The notes beneath the pieces are model-generated. The model saw only the letters and a program-made list of their open reading frames with translations. It was not told the DNA's origin and made no database searches. The translations under genes and the position numbers were made by a program. Positions 15,254-22,977 of a stretch of 30,685 bases of DNA are shown piece after piece. This stretch comes from Hallerella sp963629575. GTDB taxonomy: Bacteria; Fibrobacterota; Fibrobacteria; Fibrobacterales; Fibrobacteraceae. The first letter of the stretch is position 1, and the number at the start of each line of letters is the position of its first letter. The stretch is from positions 1 to 30,685 of the forward strand of contig CAVGIM010000035.1 in NCBI GenBank assembly GCA_963629575.1, given 5' to 3'.

Positions 15254-16762
15254 TCAGACTCCGTAAAGCGATCCGTATTTTTTCTCGATGTATTCCAGGA
15301 AGTCGCTTGCCGTAAACTCCCTGCCGGTGATCTTCCTTATCCAGGTTTTCGCATCGAGGCAATTCGCCTCTTTCCAGACATGCTCTTTCATCCAGCCGTT
15401 AATTTGTCCAAAATCTCCATGCAGAGCGGCGCTTTCCACGTCGAATTCTTCGCGCATCCGATTGTAATACATCGCACCGTAAAAGTTTCCGAGCGCATAG
15501 GTTGGGAAATAGCCAAAACCGGAAGCCCAATGGACATCCTGCAAGACGCCTTCCCTGTCGTTTGATGGGCGAATGCCCAGATATTCCTCGTATTTGTCGT
15601 TCCAGACTTTTGGCAAGTCCTTGACATCGATTTTTCCATTCACGAGCATCTGCTCGATTTCATAGCGGATGACGATATGGAACGTGTAGGTAAATTCATC
15701 CGCCTCCGTACGGACAAGGCTCGGCGAAACGACGTTCATCGCTTCGTAGAACTGCCTTTCCGAAACCCCGGCTAGCGCGCTTGGAAAAAGTTCTTTCGCC
15801 TTTCCGAAAATCAACCGGATAAACGCCTGGGAGCGACCAATCCGATTTTCGTAAAACCGCGAGACGGATTCATGCTGTCCAAGAGTCTTGTAGCCCGTGA
15901 TGTGAAATGCGAAGTCTTCCGCCGGCTGGTTCTGCTCGAACAGGGCATGGCCGCCTTCATGAATAATCGAGAACATATTCGAGCAGAACATGTCCGCGTA
16001 ATAATGCGTCGTTACGCGAGCGTCATCTCTTGCCAGTCCATCCGTAAAGGGATGTTCGCTTGTCGTAAAGGCTCCCCGCGAAAAGTCAAACCCGATGACG
16101 TCCAGCAGATATTTCGCCATTTTCCGTTGCGATTCCTCCGAAACGGGCCTAGAAAGAAAGTCCGTCCGAATCTTCTTTTTGCTCTTCTGGATTTTTCTTA
16201 AAAGCGGGATCAGGCATTCCTTGCAGGCGTCAAAGCACCTGTCCAAATCCCTTGACGTCATTCCGCGTTCGTAAAGTCCGAGCAAGTTGTCGTAGAGTAC
16301 AGGCTTTGCGTTTTCCGACAGGGCGACCTGTTTCAGGTTCACCCGGCGAACCTTTTCGAGAGACTCCGCAAACAGGGAAAAGTCCGCATTCTTCTTCGCC
16401 TCCAGCCAATCGACAAAGGCCTTGTTGAAGACCAGCGAAAACTTTCTGTCCATCGCAGAAGAAATGTTCTTCTTTCGCAGATAGTCGCGATGCAGCCCTT
16501 CGGCAAGAATGCGTTCCTTTTTTTTCAAGCTCTTGCGGTTTTCGTAAAGAGTTTCCGCGGCATCGACGAATTTTCGGGATTTCGCCAATCGAAAAGCCCG
16601 GTTGGAAAGAAACGCCATCGTTTCGCCTTGCGCTTCCATCGCCTTTTCGGGGCATATCGTCTGCTGATCGTATCCTAGGACACGGCAGGCATGATCGTAG
16701 CGCTCCGCGGTTTCGAGCGTCGAATGGACAATCTCCAGGCTTTTTTTCAGATTCGCCTTCAC
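15254..16762 (-). CDS. Carboxypeptidase Taq (M32) family metallopeptidase
   Basis: A GTG start at 16762 with GGGAGG seven bases ahead gives 502 residues, the usual size for M32; the longer open frame overlaps rlmH and is not needed. The active-site HEGGH is at residues 268-272, followed by the third zinc-ligand region GQHESVSRFYENRIG, both diagnostic for the family. Most of the fold is helical, with a long N-terminal part (about 1-210) that narrows the cleft. M32 enzymes remove C-terminal residues from peptides, probably in the cytoplasm since no signal peptide is seen. It starts 29 bases after rlmH and is translationally coupled to the ttcA-like gene. Confidence 0.93.
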   Translation of the reverse strand: MKANLKKSLEIVHSTLETAERYDHACRVLGYDQQTICPEKAMEAQGETMAFLSNRAFRLAKSRKFVDAAETLYENRKSLKKKERILAEGLHRDYLRKKNISSAMDRKFSLVFNKAFVDWLEAKKNADFSLFAESLEKVRRVNLKQVALSENAKPVLYDNLLGLYERGMTSRDLDRCFDACKECLIPLLRKIQKSKKKIRTDFLSRPVSEESQRKMAKYLLDVIGFDFSRGAFTTSEHPFTDGLARDDARVTTHYYADMFCSNMFSIIHEGGHALFEQNQPAEDFAFHITGYKTLGQHESVSRFYENRIGRSQAFIRLIFGKAKELFPSALAGVSERQFYEAMNVVSPSLVRTEADEFTYTFHIVIRYEIEQMLVNGKIDVKDLPKVWNDKYEEYLGIRPSNDREGVLQDVHWASGFGYFPTYALGNFYGAMYYNRMREEFDVESAALHGDFGQINGWMKEHVWKEANCLDAKTWIRKITGREFTASDFLEYIEKKYGSLYGV

Positions 16763-16791
16763 GAAAGACCTCCCGTCAGATTTTATACAAG

Positions 16792-17253
16792 TTAAACATG
16801 ATGATAGGGATGACCGGCGATGATCATCAGACACCTGTAAAGCTGTTCCGTCAAGAGAACCCTTGCATGATCGTGCGTAAAAGTCAGAGGCGAAAGGGAC
16901 AGCAAAAGATTCGCCTGTTTCTTGATTTCCGGAGCGATGCCGTAAGCGGAGCCGATCAAAAAGACGCAATTTGACGCGAGACGCGGTTTGATCCAGCTAG
17001 AAAGCCCGAACGTATTCATCAGCTTGCCCTCTTCCGCAAGGACAATCCACTGGAAGTCTTCCTTGGGAAACCGCTTCGAAAATTCCACAGCTTCTTCGGC
17101 AAGGCTTTTCGCCCTGTCCTCCCGCTTGCTAGAGCGCAATTCCACGACTTCGATTTGCACGTTCGAAAAGCGAAGCCTTTTGGAATACTTTTCCACTTCG
17201 TCCTTCACGAAAGGCGAACCGGGCTTTCCAAAGACCGCGATGACTAGCTTCAT
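16792..17253 (-). CDS. rlmH: 23S rRNA pseudouridine-1915 N3-methyltransferase RlmH
   Basis: The ATG at 17253 gives 153 residues, matching RlmH (about 155). RlmH is a SPOUT methyltransferase that acts on m3-pseudouridine at position 1915 (E. coli numbering) in helix 69 of the 50S subunit. The trefoil-knot region contains VFLIGSAYGIAPEIKKQA, where most homologues have IGGADG, and the C-terminal block TFTHDHARVLLTEQLYR ends in GHPYHHV. The GSAYG variant keeps the glycine needed for SAM binding. The start overlaps the stop of the phosphatase gene by four bases (ATGA), so it is the second gene of a phosphatase, rlmH, M32 peptidase, ttcA operon. Confidence 0.92.
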   Translation of the reverse strand: MKLVIAVFGKPGSPFVKDEVEKYSKRLRFSNVQIEVVELRSSKREDRAKSLAEEAVEFSKRFPKEDFQWIVLAEEGKLMNTFGLSSWIKPRLASNCVFLIGSAYGIAPEIKKQANLLLSLSPLTFTHDHARVLLTEQLYRCLMIIAGHPYHHV

Positions 17254-17978
17254 CGTCCGAGTTCCAGACGCTCGACGAGAAAGTCCGGCAGTCCCGCTTC
17301 GCGCATCGCCTTCTGCGTTCGGGCAATATCGTATTTCAGGCGGACAAGCTTCACCGTCTGGGCATCGCTGTCGTACAGGCAATAGCTCGCCCGGGAATCC
17401 CTGTCGCGCGGCTGACCGACGCTTCCGACATTTACGAGAAGGCGTTCGCCGTCTTCGAGCCGGTAGAATCCCGTCTCGATCACCTTCGGAATTTCCCCAT
17501 CCCGCATCGCGACGATGACCGGACTGTGCGTATGCCCGACAAAGCAGTGCCGTTCCGAAAAATGGTCAAACGCATCCAGGGCGTCTTCCAGATCCGTCAC
17601 GTAGATCCAGTCGGCCGGAGACATTGGCGACGCATGGACAAAGCAAATGTCGTTTTCCTCGTCCATATACGGCAGGGACCGCAGATATTCCCTTGATTCC
17701 TCGTTCAAGTTCGCCTGGGTCCATTCAATCGCCTTTTTCGCATACGGATTGAATCCCACGTCCGAATCCCACTTGATAGCCACGCTGTCGTGATTTCCCA
17801 GGATGCAGACATCGGCAGCCTGTCTTGTCAATGCGACACATTCGTTCGGACTCGCTCCGTATCCCACAATATCACCCAGACAGACACGGCGCTCCACGCC
17901 GCTCGCCTTCATGGAATCCAAGACGGCTTCCAGAGCGGGCAGGTTTGCATGAATGTCGGAAAAAATCCCGTATAGCAT
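17250..17978 (-). CDS. Calcineurin-like metallophosphatase (YfcE/MJ0936 type)
   Basis: From the ATG at 17978 the product has 242 residues. Metal-binding motifs of the superfamily are all present: DIH (Asp8, His10), GDIVGYG (Asp36), GNHD (62-64 for Asn, His and Asp) and GHTH (148-151). This composition is typical of small cytoplasmic phosphodiesterases in the Metallophos_2 group, whose substrates are usually unknown. An upstream in-frame TTG (17987) is less likely because it lies in the -10 box. TATATT ends seven bases before the ATG, so the message is probably leaderless or nearly so. It heads the four-gene operon with rlmH and is divergent from the FKBP gene. Confidence 0.88.
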   Translation of the reverse strand: MLYGIFSDIHANLPALEAVLDSMKASGVERRVCLGDIVGYGASPNECVALTRQAADVCILGNHDSVAIKWDSDVGFNPYAKKAIEWTQANLNEESREYLRSLPYMDEENDICFVHASPMSPADWIYVTDLEDALDAFDHFSERHCFVGHTHSPVIVAMRDGEIPKVIETGFYRLEDGERLLVNVGSVGQPRDRDSRASYCLYDSDAQTVKLVRLKYDIARTQKAMREAGLPDFLVERLELGR

Positions 17979-17985
17979 GGAAAGC

Positions 17986-18012
17986 AATATAGCTTTTCTA
18001 TATTTATGTCAA
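17986..18012. promoter_or_regulatory. Overlapping divergent -10 boxes
   Basis: Two TATATT boxes face away from each other: 17991-17986 on the minus strand for the phosphatase and 17999-18004 on the plus strand for the FKBP gene. Each ends seven bases before an ATG (17978 and 18012). A perfect TTGACA lies at 18012-18007 on the minus strand, 15 bases from its -10 box, which is shorter than ideal. No ribosome binding site fits between either box and start. Confidence 0.5.
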
Positions 18013-18626
18013 TGGAAAAAGTCGAGAGAAACAAGAAAGTTAGCATAGGCTATTCCCTAAAGGACGAAAGCGGTACAATCGTCGAGGAAGTCCCGACGAA
18101 TTTTCCGTTCGTCTATATGCACGGCTGCGACAGCGTCATCGAGGGGCTAGAAGAAGCGCTCGAAGGGCATCATGTCGGAGAAAGGGTCGTGGCCCACGTT
18201 CCCTTTGACAAAGGCTATGGTCCCTACCGCAAGGACCTGATCATCAAGGTTTCCAAGAAGGAACTTCAAAACATCGGGGAGCTGTGGCTTGGCATGGAAC
18301 TGGAAATGGTCCAGGATTCCGACAACACCGAGTTTTCCATTCCCGAAGATCCCCGCGACATCTATTCGCAGACAAGCGAAGACGAATCGGGCATCTACAT
18401 CATCCGGGAAATCCAGAAAGATACGGTAACCCTTGACGGCAACCACCCCTTCGCCGGCAAGGATCTGACATTCGAAGTGACGATAGTCGATATAGCCGAA
18501 GCGTCTGCGACAGAACTCGAAACGGGATATCCCGACGAGGAGTTTGACGACGAAGACGACGATTTCGACGGCGAGGAAGATTTTCCAGAAGGCGAAGAAG
18601 ACAATTTCGGGAGGCACTGGCGATAA
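18012..18626 (+). CDS. FKBP-type peptidyl-prolyl isomerase, SlyD-like with acidic tail
   Basis: The product has 204 residues from the ATG at 18012. The ATG at 18006 is only one base after TATATT, so the second start is favoured. Residues about 8-70 and 115-155 form an FKBP domain, with YSLKDESGTIVEEV, then GLEEALEGHHVGERVVAHVP. An insert-in-flap domain lies between, starting at FDKGYGPYRKD. This is the SlyD layout, a cytoplasmic folding helper that also chaperones. Unlike E. coli SlyD there is no metal-binding His/Cys-rich tail. Residues about 165-204 are instead highly acidic (Asp, Glu) and probably disordered. The stop overlaps the rpiA start (TAATG), so the two are coupled. Confidence 0.88.
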   Translation: MEKVERNKKVSIGYSLKDESGTIVEEVPTNFPFVYMHGCDSVIEGLEEALEGHHVGERVVAHVPFDKGYGPYRKDLIIKVSKKELQNIGELWLGMELEMVQDSDNTEFSIPEDPRDIYSQTSEDESGIYIIREIQKDTVTLDGNHPFAGKDLTFEVTIVDIAEASATELETGYPDEEFDDEDDDFDGEEDFPEGEEDNFGRHWR

Positions 18627-19312
18627 TGACCGATTTGAACGAACTGAAAAAAGCGGCGGGAATCCGCGCAGCGAACCTCATTGAATCCGGCATGACAGTC
18701 GGGCTTGGAACCGGCAGCACGGCGGCATTCATGGTCGAGCGCATCGGCGAACGCATCCGCACCGAAGACTTCAAGATTACGGCGGTCAGCACAAGCTGGA
18801 GCACGACTCTCCAATGTCGAAAGCTGGGCATTCCTCTCGTCGATCTAGGCGAAGCAAGTCATCTCGACATAGCCATCGATGGCGCCGACGAAATCGACCC
18901 GAAAAGAAATCTCGTCAAGGGACGCGGCGCGGCGCATCTCCTCGAAAAGATCGTCGCTTCCATGGCGGACAATTACGTCATTATCGCGGACTCCGGAAAA
19001 AAAGTCCGAACACTCGGAGAAAAGTTCGCGGTACCGCTCGAAATCTTGCCGGAAGCGATCGGTTCGGTTACACACAAAGTAACGGAACTCGGAGCGACGC
19101 TCTCCGTCCGGATGGGCGCACCGGGAAAGGACGGCCCCGTCATCAGCGATTCCGGAAACCTCATCGCCGACGCCAAGTTCGGTCCGATAGCCGACCCGGA
19201 AAGACTCGACTTCGAACTGAACAGGATTCCGGGACTTCTCGGACACGGTCTCTTCGTCGGCATGGCAAGCAAGGCGATTCTCGCCGCTCCCGACGGACTC
19301 GAAGAGTTCTAA
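18626..19312 (+). CDS. rpiA: Ribose-5-phosphate isomerase A
   Basis: The 228-residue product interconverts ribulose 5-phosphate and ribose 5-phosphate in the pentose phosphate pathway. Conserved segments are all present: GLGTGST (26-32) for phosphate binding, DGADEID (85-91), and KGRGAAHLLEKI (98-109) with the catalytic Glu and Lys region. Length fits the A-type enzyme. GGGAGG precedes the ATG, which overlaps the stop of the FKBP gene by one base. A strong bidirectional terminator follows immediately. The pairing with an FKBP-like isomerase has no obvious functional logic. Confidence 0.96.
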   Translation: MTDLNELKKAAGIRAANLIESGMTVGLGTGSTAAFMVERIGERIRTEDFKITAVSTSWSTTLQCRKLGIPLVDLGEASHLDIAIDGADEIDPKRNLVKGRGAAHLLEKIVASMADNYVIIADSGKKVRTLGEKFAVPLEILPEAIGSVTHKVTELGATLSVRMGAPGKDGPVISDSGNLIADAKFGPIADPERLDFELNRIPGLLGHGLFVGMASKAILAAPDGLEEF

Positions 19313-19316
19313 GACG

Positions 19317-19345
19317 AAAAAAGCCCGCATTCGCGGGCTTTTTTT
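19317..19345. terminator. Bidirectional terminator between rpiA and yqeY
   Basis: GCCCGC-ATTC-GCGGGC (19323-19338) has an A run before it and a T run after it, so it can end transcripts arriving from both sides. Confidence 0.9.
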
Positions 19346-19361
19346 CGTCAAGAAACCAAAC

Positions 19362-19832
19362 CTAGAGAAGAGCCGACTTGACCAGATCGCTCAGGCGACG
19401 GCTGTCAAAGCGGCCTTTCGTCTTCGGGGAAAGTTCCTTCATCACCTTTCCCATATCCTTTGGACCTTCCGCTCCGACCTGGAGCTTGATTTCCGCAACC
19501 AGCGCCTGGACTTCTTCCTCGGTAAGCTGCGTCGGCAAGTATTTTCGATAGACAGAGAGGGTTGCCTCTTCTTCCTTTGCGTTTTCCTCGCGCCCGCCCT
19601 TGCGAAGCATCTCGATAGATTCGTTGCGCTGCTTGATGCTCTTCGAAAGGACATCGAGAACGACATCGTCCGTGATGTCCTTCCGCGCGTTGATAGCGAC
19701 ATTCTTGATGTCGGAGTGGAGCGTGCGCAACACTTCGAGAGTGGACGCATCGTGAGATTTCATCGCCGCCTTGATGTCCGCGAGAATTCGATTGAGAAGT
19801 TCGCTATCCGCTTTCGCTAAAGAATCAGCCAT
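19362..19832 (-). CDS. yqeY: GatB/YqeY domain-containing protein
   Basis: The 156-residue protein is a stand-alone YqeY domain. It has an N-terminal helical bundle (LLNRILADIKAAMKSHDAST and LRTLHSDIKNVAIN), then a helical tail similar to the C-terminal end of the GatB subunit of the tRNA-dependent amidotransferase (GKVMKELSPKTKGRFDSRRL). It may assist an amidotransferase or bind tRNA, but the role of YqeY alone is not established. AAAGGA precedes the ATG. It lies downstream of rpsU on the same strand, an arrangement found in many bacteria. Between the two is a weak terminator-like hairpin. Confidence 0.9.
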   Translation of the reverse strand: MADSLAKADSELLNRILADIKAAMKSHDASTLEVLRTLHSDIKNVAINARKDITDDVVLDVLSKSIKQRNESIEMLRKGGREENAKEEEATLSVYRKYLPTQLTEEEVQALVAEIKLQVGAEGPKDMGKVMKELSPKTKGRFDSRRLSDLVKSALL

Positions 19833-19883
19833 ATTCGTCCTTTCCCGACTTGGGGGTTAAGTCTTTTCAAAGATACAAACACC

Positions 19884-19911
19884 AAAAGGGAAAGTTCTAG
19901 CACTTTCCCTT
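19884..19911 (-). terminator. Terminator-like hairpin after rpsU
   Basis: AAGGGAAAGT (19911-19902) pairs with ACTTTCCCTT (19895-19886) on the minus strand, followed by only four T. It would attenuate rather than abolish readthrough into yqeY. Confidence 0.6.
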
Positions 19912-19933
19912 GGCATTCCGAAAGAAAACCAAA

Positions 19934-20143
19934 CTAGTAAAGACGCTTGCGGTTCGCGTCGGCGATTTCCTTGAGACGCTTGCGACGGGCAGCCGTTTCA
20001 ATGCGCTTCTTTTCCTCGGAAGGCTTTTCATAGCGCTGGCGTTTCTTCACGTCGGAAATGATTCCGTTCTTTTCGCAAGACTTGGTAAAGCGCTTGAGCG
20101 CGCGTTCAAAAGGTTCATTGGGTTTTACTACGACTCCGATCAT
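19934..20143 (-). CDS. rpsU: 30S ribosomal protein S21
   Basis: The ATG at 20143 with GAGGAA ahead gives 69 residues, the usual S21 length. An upstream in-frame start at 20182 would lie in the -10 box and is rejected. The sequence opens with MIGVVVKPNEPFERALKRF, carries the conserved KRFTKSCEKNGI and is rich in Lys and Arg in the second half. S21 sits near the anti-Shine-Dalgarno region of the 30S subunit and influences mRNA recognition. The gene has its own strong promoter and is followed by a weak terminator and yqeY. Confidence 0.95.
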   Translation of the reverse strand: MIGVVVKPNEPFERALKRFTKSCEKNGIISDVKKRQRYEKPSEEKKRIETAARRKRLKEIADANRKRLY

Positions 20144-20181
20144 TCGAATTCCTCGGGTTGAAAATTTTGGAATGCGCCCCA

Positions 20182-20210
20182 AATATACCTTATCGCCCCT
20201 GATTCGTCAA
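20182..20210 (-). promoter_or_regulatory. Sigma70-type promoter of rpsU
   Basis: TTGACG (20210-20205) and TATATT (20187-20182) are separated by 17 bases on the minus strand. This is the best matched promoter in the window and gives a leader of about 32 bases. Confidence 0.75.
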
Positions 20211-20281
20211 GGGATTTCCACATTCCGAGCCAGGCCTGGCATTTCCTTTCCTTTTTTTGAAACTTTTTGACATTTCATAAC

Positions 20282-20310
20282 TTGCGACCATCCAAAGACT
20301 TATATATATT
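20282..20310 (+). promoter_or_regulatory. Sigma70-type promoter of the SPOR lipoprotein
   Basis: TTGCGA (20282-20287) and TATATT (20305-20310) are separated by 17 bases. The leader would be about 32 bases long and includes AGGAG before the ATG at 20349. Confidence 0.65.
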
Positions 20311-20348
20311 TTTTGAAAGCCTTTTCCGCTCGTTTCATAGGAGAGAAA

Positions 20349-21161
20349 ATGAACATTGTAAAATTTTCTATCGCCTTTTCCATTTTTGCCGTCGCCCTTA
20401 CCGGCTGCAACAGCGAAGACGATGTCGTCCCGGAAATCACTCCGACAAAAAAAGCCGAAGAGGTCAAGGCTCCCGAAAATTCCCCGGCCAAGGCCGACTC
20501 CATGCCGGAACTCAAGCCCATCCAGTCGCTTTCCGCCAATTCCTCGACATCGGTAGAGACCTTTACAACGGGCGCCAAGGATATCGTCGAACCGGGAACA
20601 GAAGGAACGGTGACCATCCAGGTGAGCATCCAGCCATCGAAGCGAAGCGCAAGCGCGATTCTCGGGAAACTCGCGGAAAAGGGGATCAAGGGCTATCTCG
20701 CACAGGTCGAGAACCCGGGCGAACTCGAAGGTTCCTATTACCGGGTTCGCGTCGGATATTTCAAGAAGATCGAAGAAGCCAAGGCTTTCGGCAAGAACAG
20801 GCTCGAACCACTCGGATTCGCCTGGTGGATAGACAACAAGGCAAACGATGCGGTCGGGTCCCCGGAAACCAGCGAACCTTCTAGCGCTTACAGCGACACT
20901 CCCGTTTCCTATACCGAAGCGCAAGCCGCGGAAAGCATTCCTACGGACTCCGAAATTTCCGAGGAACCCGCCATCTCATCGTCTTCCGAAGCCCAAAGTT
21001 CCTCGAGCGAAGCCGTCGCCGAGGTTCCTGCACCCGAGCAGCAGCCTTTGGAGGAATCCGTCCAACCGGTGGAAACTCAAGCAGGGACATTGCCGCAAGC
21101 ACAACCCGCAAGCCAAGCGCCGGCGACCACTGCCGAAGAAGTCTATGACGACTGGGAATAA
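20349..21161 (+). CDS. SPOR domain lipoprotein
   Basis: The ATG at 20349 has AGGAG ahead and gives 270 residues. The N-terminal lipoprotein signal MNIVKFSIAFSIFAVALTGC puts the lipidated Cys at 20. A Ser/Glu-rich linker leads to a SPOR domain (about 85-170): VTIQVSIQPSKRSASAIL, then YYRVRVGYFKKIEEA. SPOR domains bind denuded glycan strands at the septum, so the protein is probably a division or cell-wall factor in the periplasm. The C-terminal 90 residues are Ser/Glu/Pro-rich and likely disordered. The rimO gene begins three bases after its stop, so the two share a transcript. Confidence 0.85.
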   Translation: MNIVKFSIAFSIFAVALTGCNSEDDVVPEITPTKKAEEVKAPENSPAKADSMPELKPIQSLSANSSTSVETFTTGAKDIVEPGTEGTVTIQVSIQPSKRSASAILGKLAEKGIKGYLAQVENPGELEGSYYRVRVGYFKKIEEAKAFGKNRLEPLGFAWWIDNKANDAVGSPETSEPSSAYSDTPVSYTEAQAAESIPTDSEISEEPAISSSSEAQSSSSEAVAEVPAPEQQPLEESVQPVETQAGTLPQAQPASQAPATTAEEVYDDWE

Positions 21162-21164
21162 CCC

Positions 21165-22475
21165 TTGAAAAGGCTCTCCATTTTCGCTGCGCAGCTAGGA
21201 TGCGCCAAAAACCAGGTCGATGCCGAACATCTCCTCGCCGAACTGTATTCCGCGGGTTTCCGGTCCGTCCCATCCGTGGACAAGGCGGATTACATCCTGG
21301 TCAACACCTGCGGATTCATCGAAGCGGCAAAAGAAGAATCCATCAACACGATCCTGTCCTTTGTCGAAGCGAAGAAACCAAACCAAAAGCTCGTTGTATC
21401 TGGTTGCCTTTCCGGACGTTACATCCGGGAACTCCCGAAGGAAATGCCCGAAGTCGATTATTGGCTAGGCACATACGAGCCGGGAAAAATTCTGCAAGTC
21501 CTCGGGCTAGGAGAAAAGTCAAGCGGAACGGAAAACATCAAGCGTCTAAACCTTGGCGATTTTTCGCACCACGCCTATCTGAAAATAGCCGAAGGCTGCG
21601 ATCGCCGATGTGCGTTCTGCGCCATCCCGAATATCCGCGGAAAGCAAGTTTCCTTTTCCATTGAAAGCATTGTCCGCGAAGCGAAAGAACTCGAACGGCA
21701 GGGAGTCAAGGAACTGACGCTCATCGCCCAGGATACGACTTTTTACGGTCACGAACAGGGAAAAAGCGGACCGACTCTCGCCAGGCTTCTAAAAGCCATC
21801 CTCCGCGAAACGGGCATCCCCTGGATTCGCACGCTCTACTGGTATCCGCAATTCATCGATGACGAACTTCTCGATCTGATGGCAAGCGAACCCCGCCTCT
21901 GCAAATACATCGACATGCCCATCCAGCACGCAAGCGACCGGATTCTCAAGCTGATGCGCCGCCACTACACGCAAGAAAGTCTGCGCAAGATGCTTCAAGC
22001 GATGCGGGAAAAAATTCCCGGCGTCACGCTCCGCACGACGGTCCTCGTCGGCTTTCCCGGAGAAACGGATGCGGATTTTAACGAACTGATGAAACTCATC
22101 CAGGAGGTTCGGTTCGAACACCTGGGAGGCTTCGTCTTTAGTCCCGAAGAAGGAACGCCTGCCATGAAGCTCGAAGAATCGAGCATACCGGAAGACCTCG
22201 CCCGAGCGCGCCTGGACGCCATCAACGATGTTCAGGAAGAAATTTCCACCGAAGCGAACGAAGCGCTCATCGGCAAGGAACTCAAGGTTCTCATCGACGA
22301 AGTCGCCGAAGAAAGCGATTATCACTTTATCGGACGCACGGAAGGAAACTCTCTCGACGCAGACGACATCGTAAAGATTGTCGAAGGGGACGCCGTCCCA
22401 GGCGAATTCTACATGGTCAAGATCGTCGACGCCGAGCCTCACGAACTAACCGGAAAAATTCTCCACAAAGCCTAG
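21165..22475 (+). CDS. rimO: Ribosomal protein uS12 methylthiotransferase RimO
   Basis: The 436-residue product is a radical-SAM methylthiotransferase. RimO adds a methylthio group to an Asp of ribosomal protein S12. The N-terminal cluster domain has Cys13, Cys49 and Cys81. The radical-SAM CxxxCxxC is Cys145, Cys149 and Cys152 in EGCDRRCAFCAIP. The C-terminal TRAM region contains DYHFIGRTEGNSLDADDIV, a pattern found in RimO rather than in the tRNA enzyme MiaB. The start is TTG at 21165, three bases after the SPOR lipoprotein stop. There is no ATG close enough to serve instead. A terminator follows. Confidence 0.94.
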   Translation: MKRLSIFAAQLGCAKNQVDAEHLLAELYSAGFRSVPSVDKADYILVNTCGFIEAAKEESINTILSFVEAKKPNQKLVVSGCLSGRYIRELPKEMPEVDYWLGTYEPGKILQVLGLGEKSSGTENIKRLNLGDFSHHAYLKIAEGCDRRCAFCAIPNIRGKQVSFSIESIVREAKELERQGVKELTLIAQDTTFYGHEQGKSGPTLARLLKAILRETGIPWIRTLYWYPQFIDDELLDLMASEPRLCKYIDMPIQHASDRILKLMRRHYTQESLRKMLQAMREKIPGVTLRTTVLVGFPGETDADFNELMKLIQEVRFEHLGGFVFSPEEGTPAMKLEESSIPEDLARARLDAINDVQEEISTEANEALIGKELKVLIDEVAEESDYHFIGRTEGNSLDADDIVKIVEGDAVPGEFYMVKIVDAEPHELTGKILHKA

Positions 22476-22481
22476 ACACAG

Positions 22482-22509
22482 AAAACGCACCGAGGAACGG
22501 TGCGTTTTT
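22482..22509. terminator. Terminator between rimO and tRNA-Arg
   Basis: ACGCACCG (22485-22492) pairs with CGGTGCGT (22498-22505), with four A before and a T run after. It serves rimO on the plus strand and could also end the tRNA transcript on the minus strand. Confidence 0.87.
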
Positions 22510-22512
22510 CAG

Positions 22513-22586
22513 TGCCCACGACGAGAGTCGAACTCGTGACCTTCAGTTTCGGAAACTGACACTCTATCCAATTGAGCTACGCGGAC
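22513..22586 (-). tRNA. tRNA-Arg (anticodon CCG)
   Basis: The minus strand folds into a complete 74-nt cloverleaf: a 7-bp acceptor (GTCCGCG with CGTGGGC), a D arm starting GCTC, an anticodon stem TCAGT/ACTGA with loop TTCCGAA, a 5-nt variable loop and a T arm ACGAG-TTCGACT-CTCGT. The anticodon CCG reads CGG, so the tRNA carries arginine. The discriminator base is A and the CCA end is not encoded. Confidence 0.95.
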
Positions 22587-22668
22587 AAGTCGCCCAAGAA
22601 TATAGTCTATTTTTCGGTTTTTGTCTCTTGATTTTTGACTGTTTGGAAATTTTTCGACAAAGAAACCG

Positions 22669-22977
22669 CTAGAGTTTCGCAAACTCTTCTTCCGAAAGCC
22701 CCGAACATTTCAAGATGATTTCCCTGGAAAGTCCGTTCGCCTTCATCGCCTTCGCGATTTCGGTCGCTTTTGCAGAAAGTCCTTCCAATCGACCTCGCTC
22801 GAGTCCCTGTTGGATTCCTTGTTGGATTCCTTGTTGGATTCCTTGTTGAAGTCCCTGTTGAAGTCCCTGTTGAAGACCTTCTTGATGGCCTCGTTCCAGC
22901 CCATATCTAAGCTGCGATTCGTTGTACTCGCGAATGGCATTTTCATCCCACTTCGCTTTTTGTGCGGCATCGATCAT
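22669..22977 (-). CDS. Possible intragenic small protein in the Rpn gene
   Basis: Within the nuclease gene, codon 236 is an ATG (22977-22975) preceded by AGAGGA at 22990-22985 with seven bases between, a better ribosome binding site than many true starts here. Initiation would give a 102-residue in-frame C-terminal fragment (MIDAAQKAKWDENAIREYNE...) that contains the QQG repeat but not the nuclease residues. Small proteins from inside rpn genes that counteract the full-length nuclease have been described in E. coli. Whether this start is used here is unknown. Confidence 0.4.
   Translation of the reverse strand: MIDAAQKAKWDENAIREYNESQLRYGLERGHQEGLQQGLQQGLQQGIQQGIQQGIQQGLERGRLEGLSAKATEIAKAMKANGLSREIILKCSGLSEEEFAKL

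Noticed and set aside
16763..16969. N-terminal extension of the M32 peptidase
   Set aside because: The extension overlaps rlmH in another frame. A GTG with GGGAGG at 16762 gives the normal family length.
20144..20182. Longer start for rpsU
   Set aside because: It would begin in the -10 box and add residues not found in S21.
22513..22586. tRNA-Arg as attachment site for an integrated element carrying the Rpn gene
   Set aside because: I saw no repeat of the tRNA 3' end nearby and no integrase in the window.
22801..22884. CRISPR-like array
   Set aside because: The units are contiguous 12-mers within a reading frame, without spacers.
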